Shown piece by piece: positions 38,500 to 51,523 of a DNA stretch of 64,000 nucleotides. This DNA is from Didymodactylos carnosus (taxonomy: Eukaryota > Rotifera > Eurotatoria > Philodinida > Philodinidae): assembly GCA_905250885.1 (NCBI GenBank), contig CAJNOQ010000075.1, positions 1-64,000 on the forward strand. Direction: 5' to 3'. A model generated the notes under the pieces. The model was not told the origin of the DNA and made no database searches. It saw only the letters and a list, made by a program, of their open reading frames with translations. Position 1 is the first letter of the stretch. Each line of letters opens with the position of its first letter. The translations under genes were made by a program, and so were the position numbers.

Positions 38500-40727
38500 G
38501 CGGTTTGGGAGCGAAACTGGTTGATTTCGTTCGACGGGATTTTTTTTGTGGTGTGTTTATGTTGTTGATTGGATTTGCACTTTTTGGCCCGGGTCCGGAG
38601 ACAGTGCGTTGGATGGTTCGCGGTTATCTGGTTTTATTTGGCTGAAGGGCTAGATGAATTTTGTATTAGTCACAGTTGGATGACTTAAATTGTAGTCGGT
38701 TCATGCTGTTTGGTGATCTTGAACTGCTGGATTATCGCAGAGCACGCAACAGATTAAACGGCCGTTTGAGGATGGCTTAGTTATCTGCATTATCTTGGCT
38801 TAGCAATAGAAGCATGTCATAAAACTTTTCTTCATCGACACATGATTAATAGTTTCTTTGTAGCTGCTCTCATTAGATAGGACTCAGGGGAAAATTTATT
38901 GCTGAAATTATCATTTGTAGGAGGGAAGCGAAGAAGGTTTTGAATTTCAGATGGGTCTGTTGAATGTTTTGGCTCGTGGGTGGTCCGTTCATTAAACGTC
39001 AGTCGCTTGCTTAATGCTTTTACATGCGATGGGGTAAACTAGAGCAGACTGACGGCAGTGATGTGGACTAGGAGTGGTAATGAAACACAATCTTTACTAC
39101 GGTAGTAGTAGTACACTGCTAGTTAGTTAAGTTAAAAGGTCAATTTTTGTGCTGTTAAGCTGCATGACATTTTTTCTCTTGTTGATCAATGCATGTTAGT
39201 TGATGAAAATGTTAACTTGTTAATTCAGTGTGTTACTGATAGCTTAATTCTTGAAATTTGAACCTTATGTGCAGGTATTTCGCGGTTTAATTTGTTTGAT
39301 TTTCTGTTCCCCGTTTAGATAATAAACAATGATCAAGAATATGACGATTCGTACGAAGAATACATTTGAACTTCCAGGATGACAACTTACTAGCTATTTT
39401 TATATATTTTTTTGTAACATTTTGTTAGTCGTTTACCTGTATCACGGATGCATCATCAGTAAAGACAATTCTGATCGAATAAAACTGCTCTTTGTATCTA
39501 ATAAATTTAGAGCCATCTAATTGTTTTTCAATAATGATATGTAATAAAATAACTACAAGAAGAATTCATTTCTCTGATAACCATTCAAATCATAATAAAA
39601 AAACCATAAAACTAGCTGTCGTGAAGTGCCTATTTTTAATCTCTCAAAGGAATTACTCACTCAATATGCTGTGTAATGCGAGAGAAAACAGTTGTATAAG
39701 AAAAACCATCAGACTAACCGATTGTGGGTAGCAATAGACATTTGGTTCTACTTGAGTTTTCTTCAATGATCCAATGAATCGTACACAAGATGCTCTAAGG
39801 TAAAAGGCTAAATCTTCTAGTTTCAGTTAATGTCTATTCTAAGCTGTTATGAAAATATACAAAGATTCAAGGAAGCTGTTCATGTAAGAAATGTTTTATT
39901 ACTCTTGATTTTCACATTAATCTGTGTATCTCTTATTTTCTTCTAATAAAATGCATAGCTCTTTCAATACCCAACAACTCAGTTTTTTTCTCTTCCCTAT
40001 CCTTCCTGTTCTCTTGCTCTTTTTTTAAAAACACACGAAATAGCGCTATTACTTTTAATCGTCTTTTTCTCTATTAATTTCAATTATGCAGATGCGAAAA
40101 GAAAAATCTACTTTTAGAACTACAACATTTTATTTTTTCTCATTATCATTCGCACACTTTATAGTCCATTTGCGGTAACTTGAGTAGCCGATTTATACAT
40201 CTCAAACTTGCCTAAAATGAACGTCGATCGGTGAGTTTTGCAATAATAAGAGAGGCAGTAAAAGTGTAGATTTTATCCGTTCAATTCTTTTTCATTTCTT
40301 TTGTTTCTGATACTTTATGTCAAGGAGCATGCGCACTATTATTGTGCATAACTCAGGATAGTCAATCTTGATTTTTTTCATTTGAACCTGATTTTCTTTC
40401 TATTCGAAAGATTTCTCATAAAAATATTGAAAAAATATTTTTTAATATAAACGTTTAATTTCAAATGGAAATGATTTTTATTCGAGTATTAAATGGAATA
40501 CTGTTGACTTAATCGTACACAGCGTAGTTTTTAATTAAAAGTTTATTTTTAGTGAGATCCGATGTTTTATGTGACTTAAATATGAAAATTCATTCAGAAA
40601 GCAGTGTAAATAACACGTATTAATTTTGAAATGGAAATGGCACTGACCTTTTTCCTCTATTTTTATTCTGAAGCGAAATCGACCGAATTTTATGTATGGT
40701 AGATCTAAATTCAAGTGCATGCACGTA
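38400..40727. other. Spacer starting with a G+C-richer island
   Basis: From about 38405 to 39060 the G+C content rises clearly above the rest of the window and T/G predominate on this strand; after that normal AT-rich sequence returns. A 63-codon frame at 38454-38645 shows a hydrophobic stretch (CGVFMLLIGFALFG) but no family. The remainder (39061-40727) shows nothing recognisable. Confidence 0.4.
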
Positions 40728-41321
40728 GAAAATCTCTCGAGGTGATGCATCGTTTTTGGACTCAAACTAATATGATACGATAGATCGTTGTGAGTAATGA
40801 GAGTCCGCAGAAGAATTTGGTTTTCTGGGCTTCCGATGTTGAGTTATGGATTTTCTCCGTATTCTTGGAGAAACACGATTGGGATAGTAAAAATTTGATT
40901 TCTCGGCCAACGAGCTGCAATAAAAGCTCGTATTTATCCTTTAACTACTAGACATAGTACTTTTCTTCTGCAAAAAATTTGAGCTTCGCCAGTTGCCACC
41001 TCCTAGAGATATCGACTTTTTTAACGAGAAATAATACAAATACACAACCTTTCTTCGAATCTAGATCGTTATCTTGAGCGTCGAAAGAAAAATTATCAAC
41101 TCGATGCTTAAATAGAGAAGTAGTAGTGTATGTAGCACCACTATTTCTCGTTTAGATAAAAAAATTGGACTTTTATCGCAGCTCGTTGGCCAAAAATGGG
41201 AAAAAGTCATAACTCAACACCAGAAGCCCAGGGAAACCAAACCTTTTTCATTACTCACTAGGATCTATCTTATCATAGTAGTTTGAGTCCAAAAACGATT
41301 TATCACCTCGATAGATTTCCA
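40728..41321. repeat. Foldback element with ~150-190 bp arms
   Basis: The left arm (about 40728-40920, containing CGTTTTTGGACTCAAACTA and CGGCCAACGAGCTGC) is matched inverted by about 41170-41321 (GCAGCTCGTTGGCC ... TAGTTTGAGTCCAAAAACG). An inner shorter inverted pair (AACGAGAAATA / TATTTCTCGTT) lies between. No coding frame. Confidence 0.8.
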
Positions 41322-41569
41322 TCCTTCGTAAAGGCTTCCTTGTTTGCCGACGATGTACTTGGCTTAATTTCAGCTGAGAATTTTGATGACTTACCTGAAT
41401 GAAGTCTGACAGTTCTTGAATGTAAGGATCAGTGCGATAAAAATATATTTCAATGAAACATCGGTAAGTGCTGCTTCATGCCTTTTGCACGTGCCTAAGC
41501 CATCACTACTACTGTCTGAGAAACACAGTGTTTCGGAGGAACATATGAAGCTGCTTGGCGTTTATTTAT

Positions 41570-42421
41570 TATCCAATCTACTATCCGTCCCAAAATACAA
41601 GGCCATCGGTTACTTTTGGAATAACTCAATCACACTGATAGATAGCTGACGACAGGACTCGCTTTTCCCGAGCGAGCGTCTGTCTCCGAGCAGATATCTC
41701 TGAGAATCTTGAAATGCCATGGAATATAGGTAATCGACTATGCTGAGCATAGTGGCAACATTTGCTTTTGTGTAGAAATGAAAATAACTTCGCCAGAGGC
41801 GTTCTGTTACCAGCAAAAATTTAAATCCTTATATCTCGGTCTAGCAATGATTTATGAGCTGTTCTGAGCATTTTCTGAAAGTTTCCTTGAGTCAGCATGA
41901 GATTTGATCGAGATAAGGATTTAAATTTTTGCTGGTAACAGGTGAAAAACCGTTTTATCACAAAAATGCCTCTGGCGAAGTTATTTTCATTTCTACACAA
42001 AAGCAAACGTTACCACTATACTCAGCATATTCGATTACCTATATTCCATGGCATTCCGAGATTTCGAGAGATGTCTGCTCGGAGACAGACACCCGCTTGG
42101 GAAAACCGAGTCCTGTCCGAACGACGATAGCTGGAGAGCTGGGACTTGCATAATTTTGTAGAATAACCTCCGGACTACCTATGCATGCAAAAAAATTACT
42201 AACTTTGTATGTTAGTTTTCTGAGAACGAAGCTGGTTTTCCAAAGATCTTCTGAAAAATCGCACTTTCAGAAAATTTTGAAACAAGTTTCTCCTTACAAA
42301 AATATGTATTAGGGTCTTAGCAACCCGATGGTGAAAACCGTAGGTCGCTATCTATCAGTGTGATGAGTTATTCCAAAAGTAACCGATAGCCTTGTATTTT
42401 GGGACGGATAGTAGTATGGAA
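41570..42421. repeat. Large foldback element with interrupted right arm
   Basis: The left arm, about 41570-41850 (ACTATCCGTCCCAAAATACA ... TTTTTGCTGGTAACAG region), is repeated inverted at about 41905-42125 and 42340-42421. The right arm contains an extra block of about 200 bp (42130-42340) and a small insertion near 41943. The arms pair at high identity where aligned. Related sequence in diverged form occurs at about 56720-57150. Confidence 0.8.
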
Positions 42422-44158
42422 ATATCCTCTCGGTGTTAGTATAAGGTGTAGACAAATGACAGATGCATGAGTTGCAATTAAAATTTAAGTCAATCCCTTC
42501 ATTCATATGAAATCATATGTACAAAATATGTAGTCAATCTATGCTTGACCATCACTCTGTTTCATTAGACAACGGCTTCGTTACTCAGCTTGCCCGGTTG
42601 AACTCGGCACAAAGTTTGCAGCTTGTTTGATTAAAAACGACTATGTCTGCACAGATATCTCTCTTTATAAAAGAGCTATAGTTGTCCTACTTACGGAAGC
42701 AAAAAACGTTATTTAGTCTGCTGAAACTTCATAAATAATGTAGTGTGTTGCACAGATTAAATCCTCTTGTATCTCTTATTAGCACGACATCTGCTAGACT
42801 GTCCAAACGTTGTGTATGGGAAGTGTCTATAGGCTCTGACTTTAGAAAACCAAGGTATCACTCTTACCAAGAATGATAAGAGAATGAAACAAGCTATCAA
42901 GAACAGTAGTTGTATCATTTTTGCTTCGCTGATTCAAACGCAGATTAATCAAACATCTTTTATTATTCATCATTTTGTTGTATTACCAAATATATTTGAT
43001 GTCTCTCTTTTAATCGTTTTTAGTAATGTTCTTAACTTACTTTTTTCTCTTTTTTGCGTAAAAAGTATTTAGTTTGTTTGCTTATCCAAGTCTTTTATGG
43101 AATAATCTATCTAAGTTTATTGTTAAACTTTTGTCATCACCTTGTCGTTAACACCTAGACTAATATAAATAAGTGCGTGTTTGTATGTGGATATCTTGTT
43201 TTTCCAAGATAGTGTTCTATAATAATTAAGTATAAGGCAACATGTGCACTTGATAGAAAATCGACTTTTTATAAACCATGGTTAAAAAATTTATCTATTA
43301 TTGTCAAGTAGATGGTCATATGTTAAAGTGGACTTGACATTAAAAAGGTCTAATTTTGCTTGCTCATATCAGAGAGATATGAATGATTGAAACACACAAC
43401 GTTTTTCAACTGGTAAAATGTATAGTTTTTATTATCTACTTACAATCGAACGATTTGCATGGAAAAAGTTCTATGTAGGTAAGAAATCAACTTTTTGAAA
43501 GTTTTCCAGTGATTCGAACTAAAAAAAAATTGATTCATATTTAATAGATGAAATTTGAATGTGCAAAATTTTTCAGAGTTCATAATTGTTTCCGGAATTA
43601 TTTTTTCTCTTGGATTTTTTATCATTTATCTAATTGAAATTAAATATGTTCCGTTTTTTGTTTACGTAAACCCACCCATTTTTTTTGTTCTTTTGCTTCT
43701 TCAGTTCGACAATTTTCTTTGTTATGAGTATTCGAAAGCAAAATCTATTCAAAAACATCCGAGACTTTTAATGGGTGTATCGCATTGCCAAAATATATTT
43801 TTTGTTTCATCCTATAAACATTTTCTTTTGTTCCGCATAGTTTACTCAAAACTGTAAAAGAAAAAATAAAACTTATTGAGTTTAATAGTTAGCAAATATA
43901 TGTTTACTATATAAAACAGAGATAGAAAAGTCGTATCAAATAAATGTGTCGTTTAAGTTTATTCTTTTATCTTTTCTAGATTAAACTATTTAGTTTTACG
44001 AATAATTTTTAACCATTTATTTATTTGTTATTTTATTTAATCAATTACTAGCATAGAGTAAAAGAAAGAGAGTTTTGTGAAAGAGGGAGAGAAAAGGAGA
44101 GAAAAGGAGAGAAAAAAAATAATTTTAGTCTATCAGCTATGAGTGTAGTTGACAACTT
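42422..44158. other. Spacer and promoter region of the GPCR gene
   Basis: AT-rich, no exon-like sequence. A purine-rich tract (GAGAAAAGGAGAGAAAAGGA, about 44080-44118) lies just upstream of the receptor start. Confidence 0.4.
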
Positions 44159-47100
44159 ATGGCTAATCTATCTCAACCACCACTAGTCATTTCCATTGGA
44201 TACGGTATTGAAATTTTAAATGATTCAGTATTCAATAATATATCAACATTATCTGACGTAGTATTTAATGATAGTTTAACGTTAAAAACATCACAAAAAA
44301 ATTGGCCTATACTCTCATTATCGTTATTGGGTATTGTTGGAACAATTGGTAACGTTCTCGTTTGTATTTCAATTACATTAGATAAACAATTACAAACGGT
44401 AACAAATTGGTTTTTATTTTCCCTCTCAATTGCTGATTGTTTAGTTAGTGTTATTGTGGTACCATTATCAATAATCAAAGATTTCGTTGGTAAGTTAAAA
44501 AATAAAAATCTAATACATTTATTTTATCATTAAAACTGTTTAATTTATAATTTTAATTATTAAAATTTTCTATTTTTTATTCTTTTTTTAAACATTTATA
44601 AACAAAGAAAAACCACAGATGAGTTTAATTCGATTCAATAATCCCTTATATTTCTTTTCTATTAATATGGTACTTTTCATAATGCGAACACATACACATG
44701 TATATATATATATATAATTATAGTAATTCGACTGCCATCTTTGCTTTTCCTATTTTATATCATGATATAGTATATCTTCCTGATTGTAGAATAATCTGAC
44801 TTGTTAAAAAAGACCTCTTAGAATATATTTCATGACATCCTGTTATTAACTCTGATTGAATTTATGCCTATATTCGTCTTATTGTTCAACCTCTTCCTAT
44901 TATTTCAATCAAATTGTATTATCATAGATCATTTTTTTTTTCCCATATATAATAATCGTTTTGTTCATTGTGATGAGAATCATATAAGTAAAAAAAAAAA
45001 CACAAAACTTGTCGCTGGGTTTAATATATTAACGTGGGTATAAAAAGGAAGAAAAAAAAATAATAATATTATTATATCATATACATAAATTGTGTTAAAA
45101 ATGATAGTCAAAAACAGTTCTAACTTATAAGAGAGACGTTGAATCTATAAACATATTAATCACATTCGAAATTTTAAAGATAGTCACTTGAGATTTACTA
45201 TTATGCAAATATGATGATCGGATCAATTTACTAGCGCGTTATTTTCGAAGTTGTTAGATAAAAATACTTCAATTGTCGAATATTAAAAATAATCGATTGT
45301 AATCCAAATATTCAAATTTACAATAGGCTATTTTTTATTTTTAAAATAATTTTAAGATTTTATATTTTGTATATTAGTTCTAAAATTATCATATATCACA
45401 CATTCAAATTGAATTTAATAGTTCTATTTTATATATTTTTCAGAAGTTTATTTGAATAATTCTAGGCCATTAATTTTCTATTTCATCTTTATCAATTTTA
45501 CTTTAGAAAAACGCTTTTTTTTTCGTTATTATTTTCTTCTTTTTTTTTTTTTTTTACAAATAATGACTCCTTTGTAAGAAAATCGTTACTTTATTTGTGA
45601 TGATTCTGAACTACAATTCATTATACGGATACGTTCAATTCAAAATGATGCACGAAGAGAAAGTCTACAGGGAATATCGTAGTTGATGATAGTCCTAGAT
45701 ATCATTTATTCATACAAGAAAAGATCACTGGAAAAATTTTTCAAGTATTATTAAACAAGCTTATCTCTTGAGATTCACTTGATTCTATGTCTAAAGAAAT
45801 ATAATCGTGCCTTGTTGAAAAAATGAATTAAATTGTAATGCAAAAGTAGAGTTTAGGTCACATCTGATTTTTCTTCTCTACCTAATCAGAAATAGATAGC
45901 TGTTTTAAACATACTATCAAAAAAAAAAAAAACTATCAACATTTATGACAGAATTGACACTTCGAGTTTATGACACACAAATTATGAAATGATATTCCAC
46001 TTCAACTACGCTTTATTGCTAGTTCCAATAAATTCAAAGTTGAAAGTTTTCAACTGAAACAACTTAAAAAAATAGAAATATAAATAGTTGTTGCTCATTT
46101 ATACGATTTCGAGCGATACTTATCGAGTCAACATGATAAATTTTTTGAGAAGTGGGTTTGCTTAGTTGAAGTCTGATCTGTCTGCAGCATATTGGCTGCC
46201 CATCAATCATAATCATGTAGAGGAGTTGAAACTACTGTCTTCATGCACTAGGAACACGACAGAATGTAAGAATATACTACATGAGGTGAAATGAACAAAG
46301 ACGAATCCTTTTTTAGGCCATTATCTAAAATTCTTCTGTATAGATGAGACATTATTGAGGATCAATTAAAACTTGTAAAAATATCAGCAATATCCTCTGA
46401 TGTATTCCAACAAACGATTTCAAAATAAATTCGTATATTTATATGTGTTTAATAAGCTGTAACAACGATACGCGTATTTGAAGTCAAATCCATATTTTAT
46501 ACACTCCGTGATTCAAATATGACTGTTGACTGGTGAAGACGTTGAAATAACACTGTAAAACTTTTCAAATAAGACATGTTCACCAGTTACTTATTCATAT
46601 ATCAACACAATGCGAACGATTAATAGTAATACGTTGGGTTTAAGTTATTAGTATATTGTCCTTCATCCACTAGTTCTACACAACTGTTTGTCGATAAAAA
46701 TTCATCTAATGTAAACTACGTAGTATAGATGTATTTCTTTCACTTCAACATAAATGAAGGCAAAATATTAGTTGTACAACTAATAGCATTGCACTCAACT
46801 TCTTTCTAATAATAATCAATTACATAATTTATTTTGAAATTATCACTATTTATCGTTTTAACACAACAGATTTTAAATGAAGAAGCAAATTTTTTTTTAA
46901 CTAAATTAAATGCTAACTGTATACATATTTTTTCTTGTTACAATCTTTCAGAATGAAATCGTCGAAAGGAGTGTATAATTTACATATGTTCAACTATATT
47001 ATTTTCATAAAATTAAGAAAATAATGTGAAAAAGCACTCAAAAAAAACAAAATGCATTGTTCCTAGTTCTCATTTTCTGTTACTAATTATTCATAATTAA

Positions 47101-48740
47101 TAGAAAACATTAACTATACCATAAGAACTTGTCTGTCGAAACTAGATCTGTCTTTCTTGAAATATTTTTCGAAAGGAATTGTTTAGCTTAGATTTCTTTT
47201 CATACATAAATTTTTAGAAGGTGTAAATTATGAGAAATAAAAGTTTTTAATTTATAATAAAACTTTTTGTTTTTATTCTAGGTTCTTGGCAGTTACCATC
47301 TCTCGTATGTAACATATACGTATTTCTTGATGTTCTATTATGTACAACATCTATTTGGCATTTAACTGCTATTAGTATCGATCGTTTTTTATACATTGCT
47401 CGTCCTTTTCGTAGTCGTGAACGTAGTAAACGAAAAACATTTATGACAATAGTATTTATTTGGATATTTTCTATTGCAATATCTTGTGCAATTTTTCTAC
47501 TTGGATTTAGTGATGAAAAAAATATTTTACAAAATCATGGTGATTTTAAAATATGTGCATTAAATAATAGAAAATTTATTATTTATGGTTCAATTATTTG
47601 TTTTTGTATTCCTTGTATATTAATGATAATTATGTATACAATGACAATTCGACGACTTCAAATTCAAGTGGCAAAATGTTATTCAGATCCAGATGAAAAT
47701 CCAACACATACAGATCATGAAACTGACCGACTTAGAAGACATCGTTCAGCAAGAAGATCACATACGCTATCAGATGCAAATCAGGATCTATTTTTAGCAA
47801 ATCGTCGAACAAATTCATCTTCTTCACTTCATCATCATCTAACAAATAATCAATCAAATATTACCTCACATCGGTAATGTATAATCTCACATTGATAATG
47901 ATAAAGTAATTAAAAAAATTGTCTAATTAAAAATCGTTAGATATTTGATAAAATTCAAAGTTCTAGCTTCAAATTTATCTATATATAACACTTTTTATTT
48001 ATCATTAACTTTTTCTATTTAGAAATACGCCATCTCTTACAAATTTTTCTAATAATGTACATACTCGTGTAACGTCTGTGCCATTATCAACAATATCATC
48101 ATATCGTGAATTTTTTACACCTCTAAATTATTCTGCTGACAAAGATAATCAACAAAAAATTCATCAACATAAAGGATATCTTACGCCATCAACAACTGTT
48201 CCATCAATTCATTCATCAAAAGTTTCACTTAATGTTGAAGGAGATAGTGAAGGACGACGACGATCATTTTTACATAATACTTTAGTACAAAAAGCAGTAC
48301 ACGCATTTCACTTCGACTCACATCATAGTAGTGAACGAAAAGCAATGAAAGTACTTGGTATTGTATTTGTAGTATTTTTAATTGCTTGGGTACCATTTTC
48401 ATTTATAAATATTTTATCGGCAATTTGTACATCATGTAATATAACACCAACACTATTAAATATATTAAGTTGGCTTGGATATATTTCATCAAATCTTAAT
48501 CCAATTATTTATACAGCATTCAATGTCAGATTTCGTCGAGCATTTTTTTCAATATTAACTTGTCGACTTAAATATTTTGAAAGTAAAATGCGTAATAACA
48601 TTTATGTATTCGTGTCAAGTAACGATGCAAGTGAAAATATGCCCGGTGGTGGAAGAATAAGATCACAAAATGAAATATTTTTACATAATAATCATGATAA
48701 TTCTAATATAGGAAAAAAATGTGCAATACTTTATAATTAA
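44159..48740 (+). CDS. 5-HT2-like (biogenic amine) G-protein-coupled receptor
   Basis: Three exons (44159-44489, 47282-47873, 48023-48740) join in phase to 546 codons. Seven hydrophobic helices are visible. Landmarks: N-glycosylation sequons in the N terminus; GN in TM1; SIADCL in TM2; Asp127 in FLDVLLCTTS (amine-binding D3.32); DRF in place of DRY at 144-146; CIPC in TM5; AWVPFSFINIL in TM6; SNLNPIIY in TM7. TM3 (YVFLDVLLCTTSIWHLTAIS) and the KVLGIVF start of TM6 with WLGYISSNLNP in TM7 resemble 5-HT2 receptors (YLDVLFSTASIMHLCAIS; KVLGIVFFLF; WIGYLSSAVNP). The third intracellular loop is long (about 150 residues), rich in Ser, Arg, His and Asn. It probably couples to a G protein at the plasma membrane of neurons or targets. 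Dopamine or octopamine as ligand cannot be excluded. Confidence 0.85.
44490..47281 (+). other. 2.8 kb intron 1 of the 5-HT2-like receptor
   Basis: GTAAGT donor and TATTCTAG acceptor. The intron is very AT-rich, with a TA dinucleotide run at 44701-44716 and poly(A)/poly(T) runs, but no repeat with arms and no coding frame. It is by far the longest intron in the window. Confidence 0.7.
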
Positions 48741-50261
48741 AAATAAAATGCACATATTGTTAATTGCATGTTACACCCATTTATATACAAGTTGTCTCGA
48801 TTAATTATAATCAGATGTCAAAGAATACAAATAGTTAATAAAAATTTTGATTTTTAAAATTTGACATATATTATGTAGACTAGAGACATATCATGTATAT
48901 TATACTACAAAAAAAAAAAAATTTGATTTTTCTTTAAAACCGTTTGTTACTCTTAAAAACTTTAATTTCATATTTTCTGTTTCATTTTGATATAGAAATA
49001 GTAAAACTTTTCTAGACAAAATCCATTAAAGACATAAATATTATTTTAATATCAATTTGTGCAAAATTTAGTTAGTTCTCTATTTTTGTATAGATATTTT
49101 ATATCGGATAATTGTTTGAAAACGTACGTATTTTATTTCACAAAAAATTTGTTAAGAGATTAAAAATGTATCGTCTCATCTTCTTTTCTTTTTTTTTTTA
49201 TGATATCAGTCGATCATTGAGAAAAAAAAGTAATGATTAAAAAAAGTACTTTTTCGCTTTTTATTTTTCCAAAGCATTTTTTAGCAACATTAAAGCAATA
49301 ATCATAATAATCATCATCCATAAAACCATCGAATGGGCATATTATATTACTCAAGTACTTTTGAGAAAGACAAATTTTTTTCATAAATTTATGGCTGAGA
49401 TTTATTCAAAGAGGATTTCTTTTACTTTATAATCAATTATTTTCAAGAATATTCAAACTAATTGAATAACTTTTGAAGAAACAATGTTTTCTTCCAAAAA
49501 TTGTCTTTGAATAAATTTCAGTTAGAAAATGTATCGAACATTTTTTCAAATAGAGATCCAAAAATTGTAGATAGTGTACAAGAAAGAGAATTTGAGTTAT
49601 ACCTAAAATGAGACTAAAATCAACTTCAAGTGTACCCTTTTTGAAGAGAAAAGGTCAACTTTTGAATGTCATATCGAGTTGACATAATTTATTTTTTAAA
49701 GGATAGACTAATAGAATAAATCTCTCCTCTTCAAGATAAAATGTCATACGAGTATAACTAACATTTGAATAGCGACTAATCACGAAAAAAGACTTTTCAA
49801 ACTCACTTTTATCAGTGAAATATCTAGGAGTTCATCAACTCGAAGATTAGGATTTTATTGTACATTATATTCCTCAAGCTATTTGTTAACAAATATTCTT
49901 CATGATATCAGGTTGTAGCCAAGCTTATCTCTATAAAATAAGTTATTTGAAAAGTTTATAACAGCCTTAAAATTTCATATTAAAAAAGTAGAACTGGAAG
50001 TATTCTGAGCTGGCCGATACTGTTTCTGTTTTCGCCTTTTCAAATGAGAATACAAATCTCGTTTTAACTCATTTTATAGGAAAAAATTTACTGGATTTTT
50101 ATGTTCAAAAAAGAACTAGTGCATGTCTAGAAATATTTTCACTGCACAATAGAACACTACTAGTTCATTTAGATCAGAGATTACGATGATTAGAACTATC
50201 TCATTTGGAGTGGACTAATTCAGTATTGGTTATTCGCACAGAAAAAGAAAAAATTAATAAC
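48741..50261. other. Spacer downstream of the receptor
   Basis: 3' UTR followed by AT-rich sequence without exons or clear repeats. Confidence 0.4.
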
Positions 50262-50868
50262 TCACGAGGGAACCTTCTCAAGTGATAAAACGTTTTTTGA
50301 TCGGAATGTAGTGGGTTGTAGGTTATCGACCATGCTGATTCCGAATATGATCATGGGAGTTGCCCTTAGCCCTCTGAAGATCCGGTTTTATGGGAAAACC
50401 AGTTTTTCAGAAACTCTAAATAATAACTAAATCCTTTGTTAATGAGCCGTGATTGTAGCCCGCACATTTCTGATTAAGATGAGGCATCTCCCAGTTCCAC
50501 ACGACCTTCTTTGCAAAGTTATACAATTTACAAGAACAGCCCTAAATATTCATTGTCAGCTCAAAGCTACAGAAATAAGAAATAAATTTAGGGCTTTTCT
50601 TGTAAATTCTATAACTTTGGAAAGAAAGGTTGTGTAGAGCTGGGAGATGCCTCATTTTAATCAGAAATTTGCGAGCTACAATCATGACCCATTAAGAAGG
50701 GTTTTGGTTATTATTTAGAGTTTCTGAAAAACTGATTTTCCGTAAAACCGGATCTTTAGAGGGCTAATAGCAACTCCCGTAGTCATATTCGGAATCAGCA
50801 TGGTCGATAACCTACAACCCATTACATTCCGATCAAAAAACGTTTTATCACTTGAAAAGGTTTCCTCG
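50262..50868. repeat. Long foldback element, ~280 bp arms
   Basis: The left arm (50262-50545) is matched inverted by the right arm (about 50582-50868) with roughly 90-95% identity, leaving a central loop of about 40 bases. The arms contain GGTTATCGACCATGCTGATT and CCCTAAAT/ATTTAGGG pairs. No coding frame survives on either arm. The short loop and long arms are typical of foldback transposable elements. Confidence 0.9.
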
Positions 50869-51523
50869 TCAGTCAAAACTGATCCATATTATTTCAAAAT
50901 TTCAAGACATACTTTATTTTATTTATGTACACTATATCTTAGTCACCAATAAACTTTTAAAAATCAATAGAATGAGCACTGTTTTTCGAGAAATCTTTTT
51001 ATTCTCAACGTATTCTAAAAATGATTGAGATCATTGTTCCCTATTGGACAGATCGTATTTCTGAATAAAATGTAGTACTTGAGATAAACTACCTAACCGT
51101 TGCCAACTATACGAAGCATAAATAAGTTTATTTTTTTATTAGATGTTCTTAATTATAAACAAATACATGAACGAACAAAGTAACGATCCTTAAGTTTTAA
51201 CAATTTTGAGTTGTTTTGGCTCTTTTCCCATTTGTACACATTGTCCATAATTTTTATACTTAAACAACTTTCAACACCATTCACGTTATTTTCATTTTTC
51301 TTTCTACCTTATGATTCTTGTTTTTGATATTTTTCCACAATTTCTGTTCGATTGTTTCTTCGTTATATCAGTTGATAGTTGAACTTTTCTTTTTCAATTT
51401 AGCTTGTAGTAGTTTTTCCGAATCTACAAAAAAGAACAGCTCATATGGCTGTAAAATACAATTCTTTTGTTTATCAAAATATTCTATCAAATAAATCACA
51501 GCATAGAATAACAAATAAAAAGA
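50869..51523. other. Spacer and 3' UTR of SMG8
   Basis: AT-rich, nothing coding seen; the right end is the 3' UTR of the minus-strand SMG8 gene. Confidence 0.4.

Noticed and set aside
38454-38645. 63-codon frame with a hydrophobic segment in the G+C-rich island
   Set aside because: No family match and no neighbouring exon; it overlaps the likely mucin 3' end in another frame.
41416-42153. 60-77 codon frames on both strands
   Set aside because: They fall in the arms of a foldback element and recur as inverted counterparts of each other.
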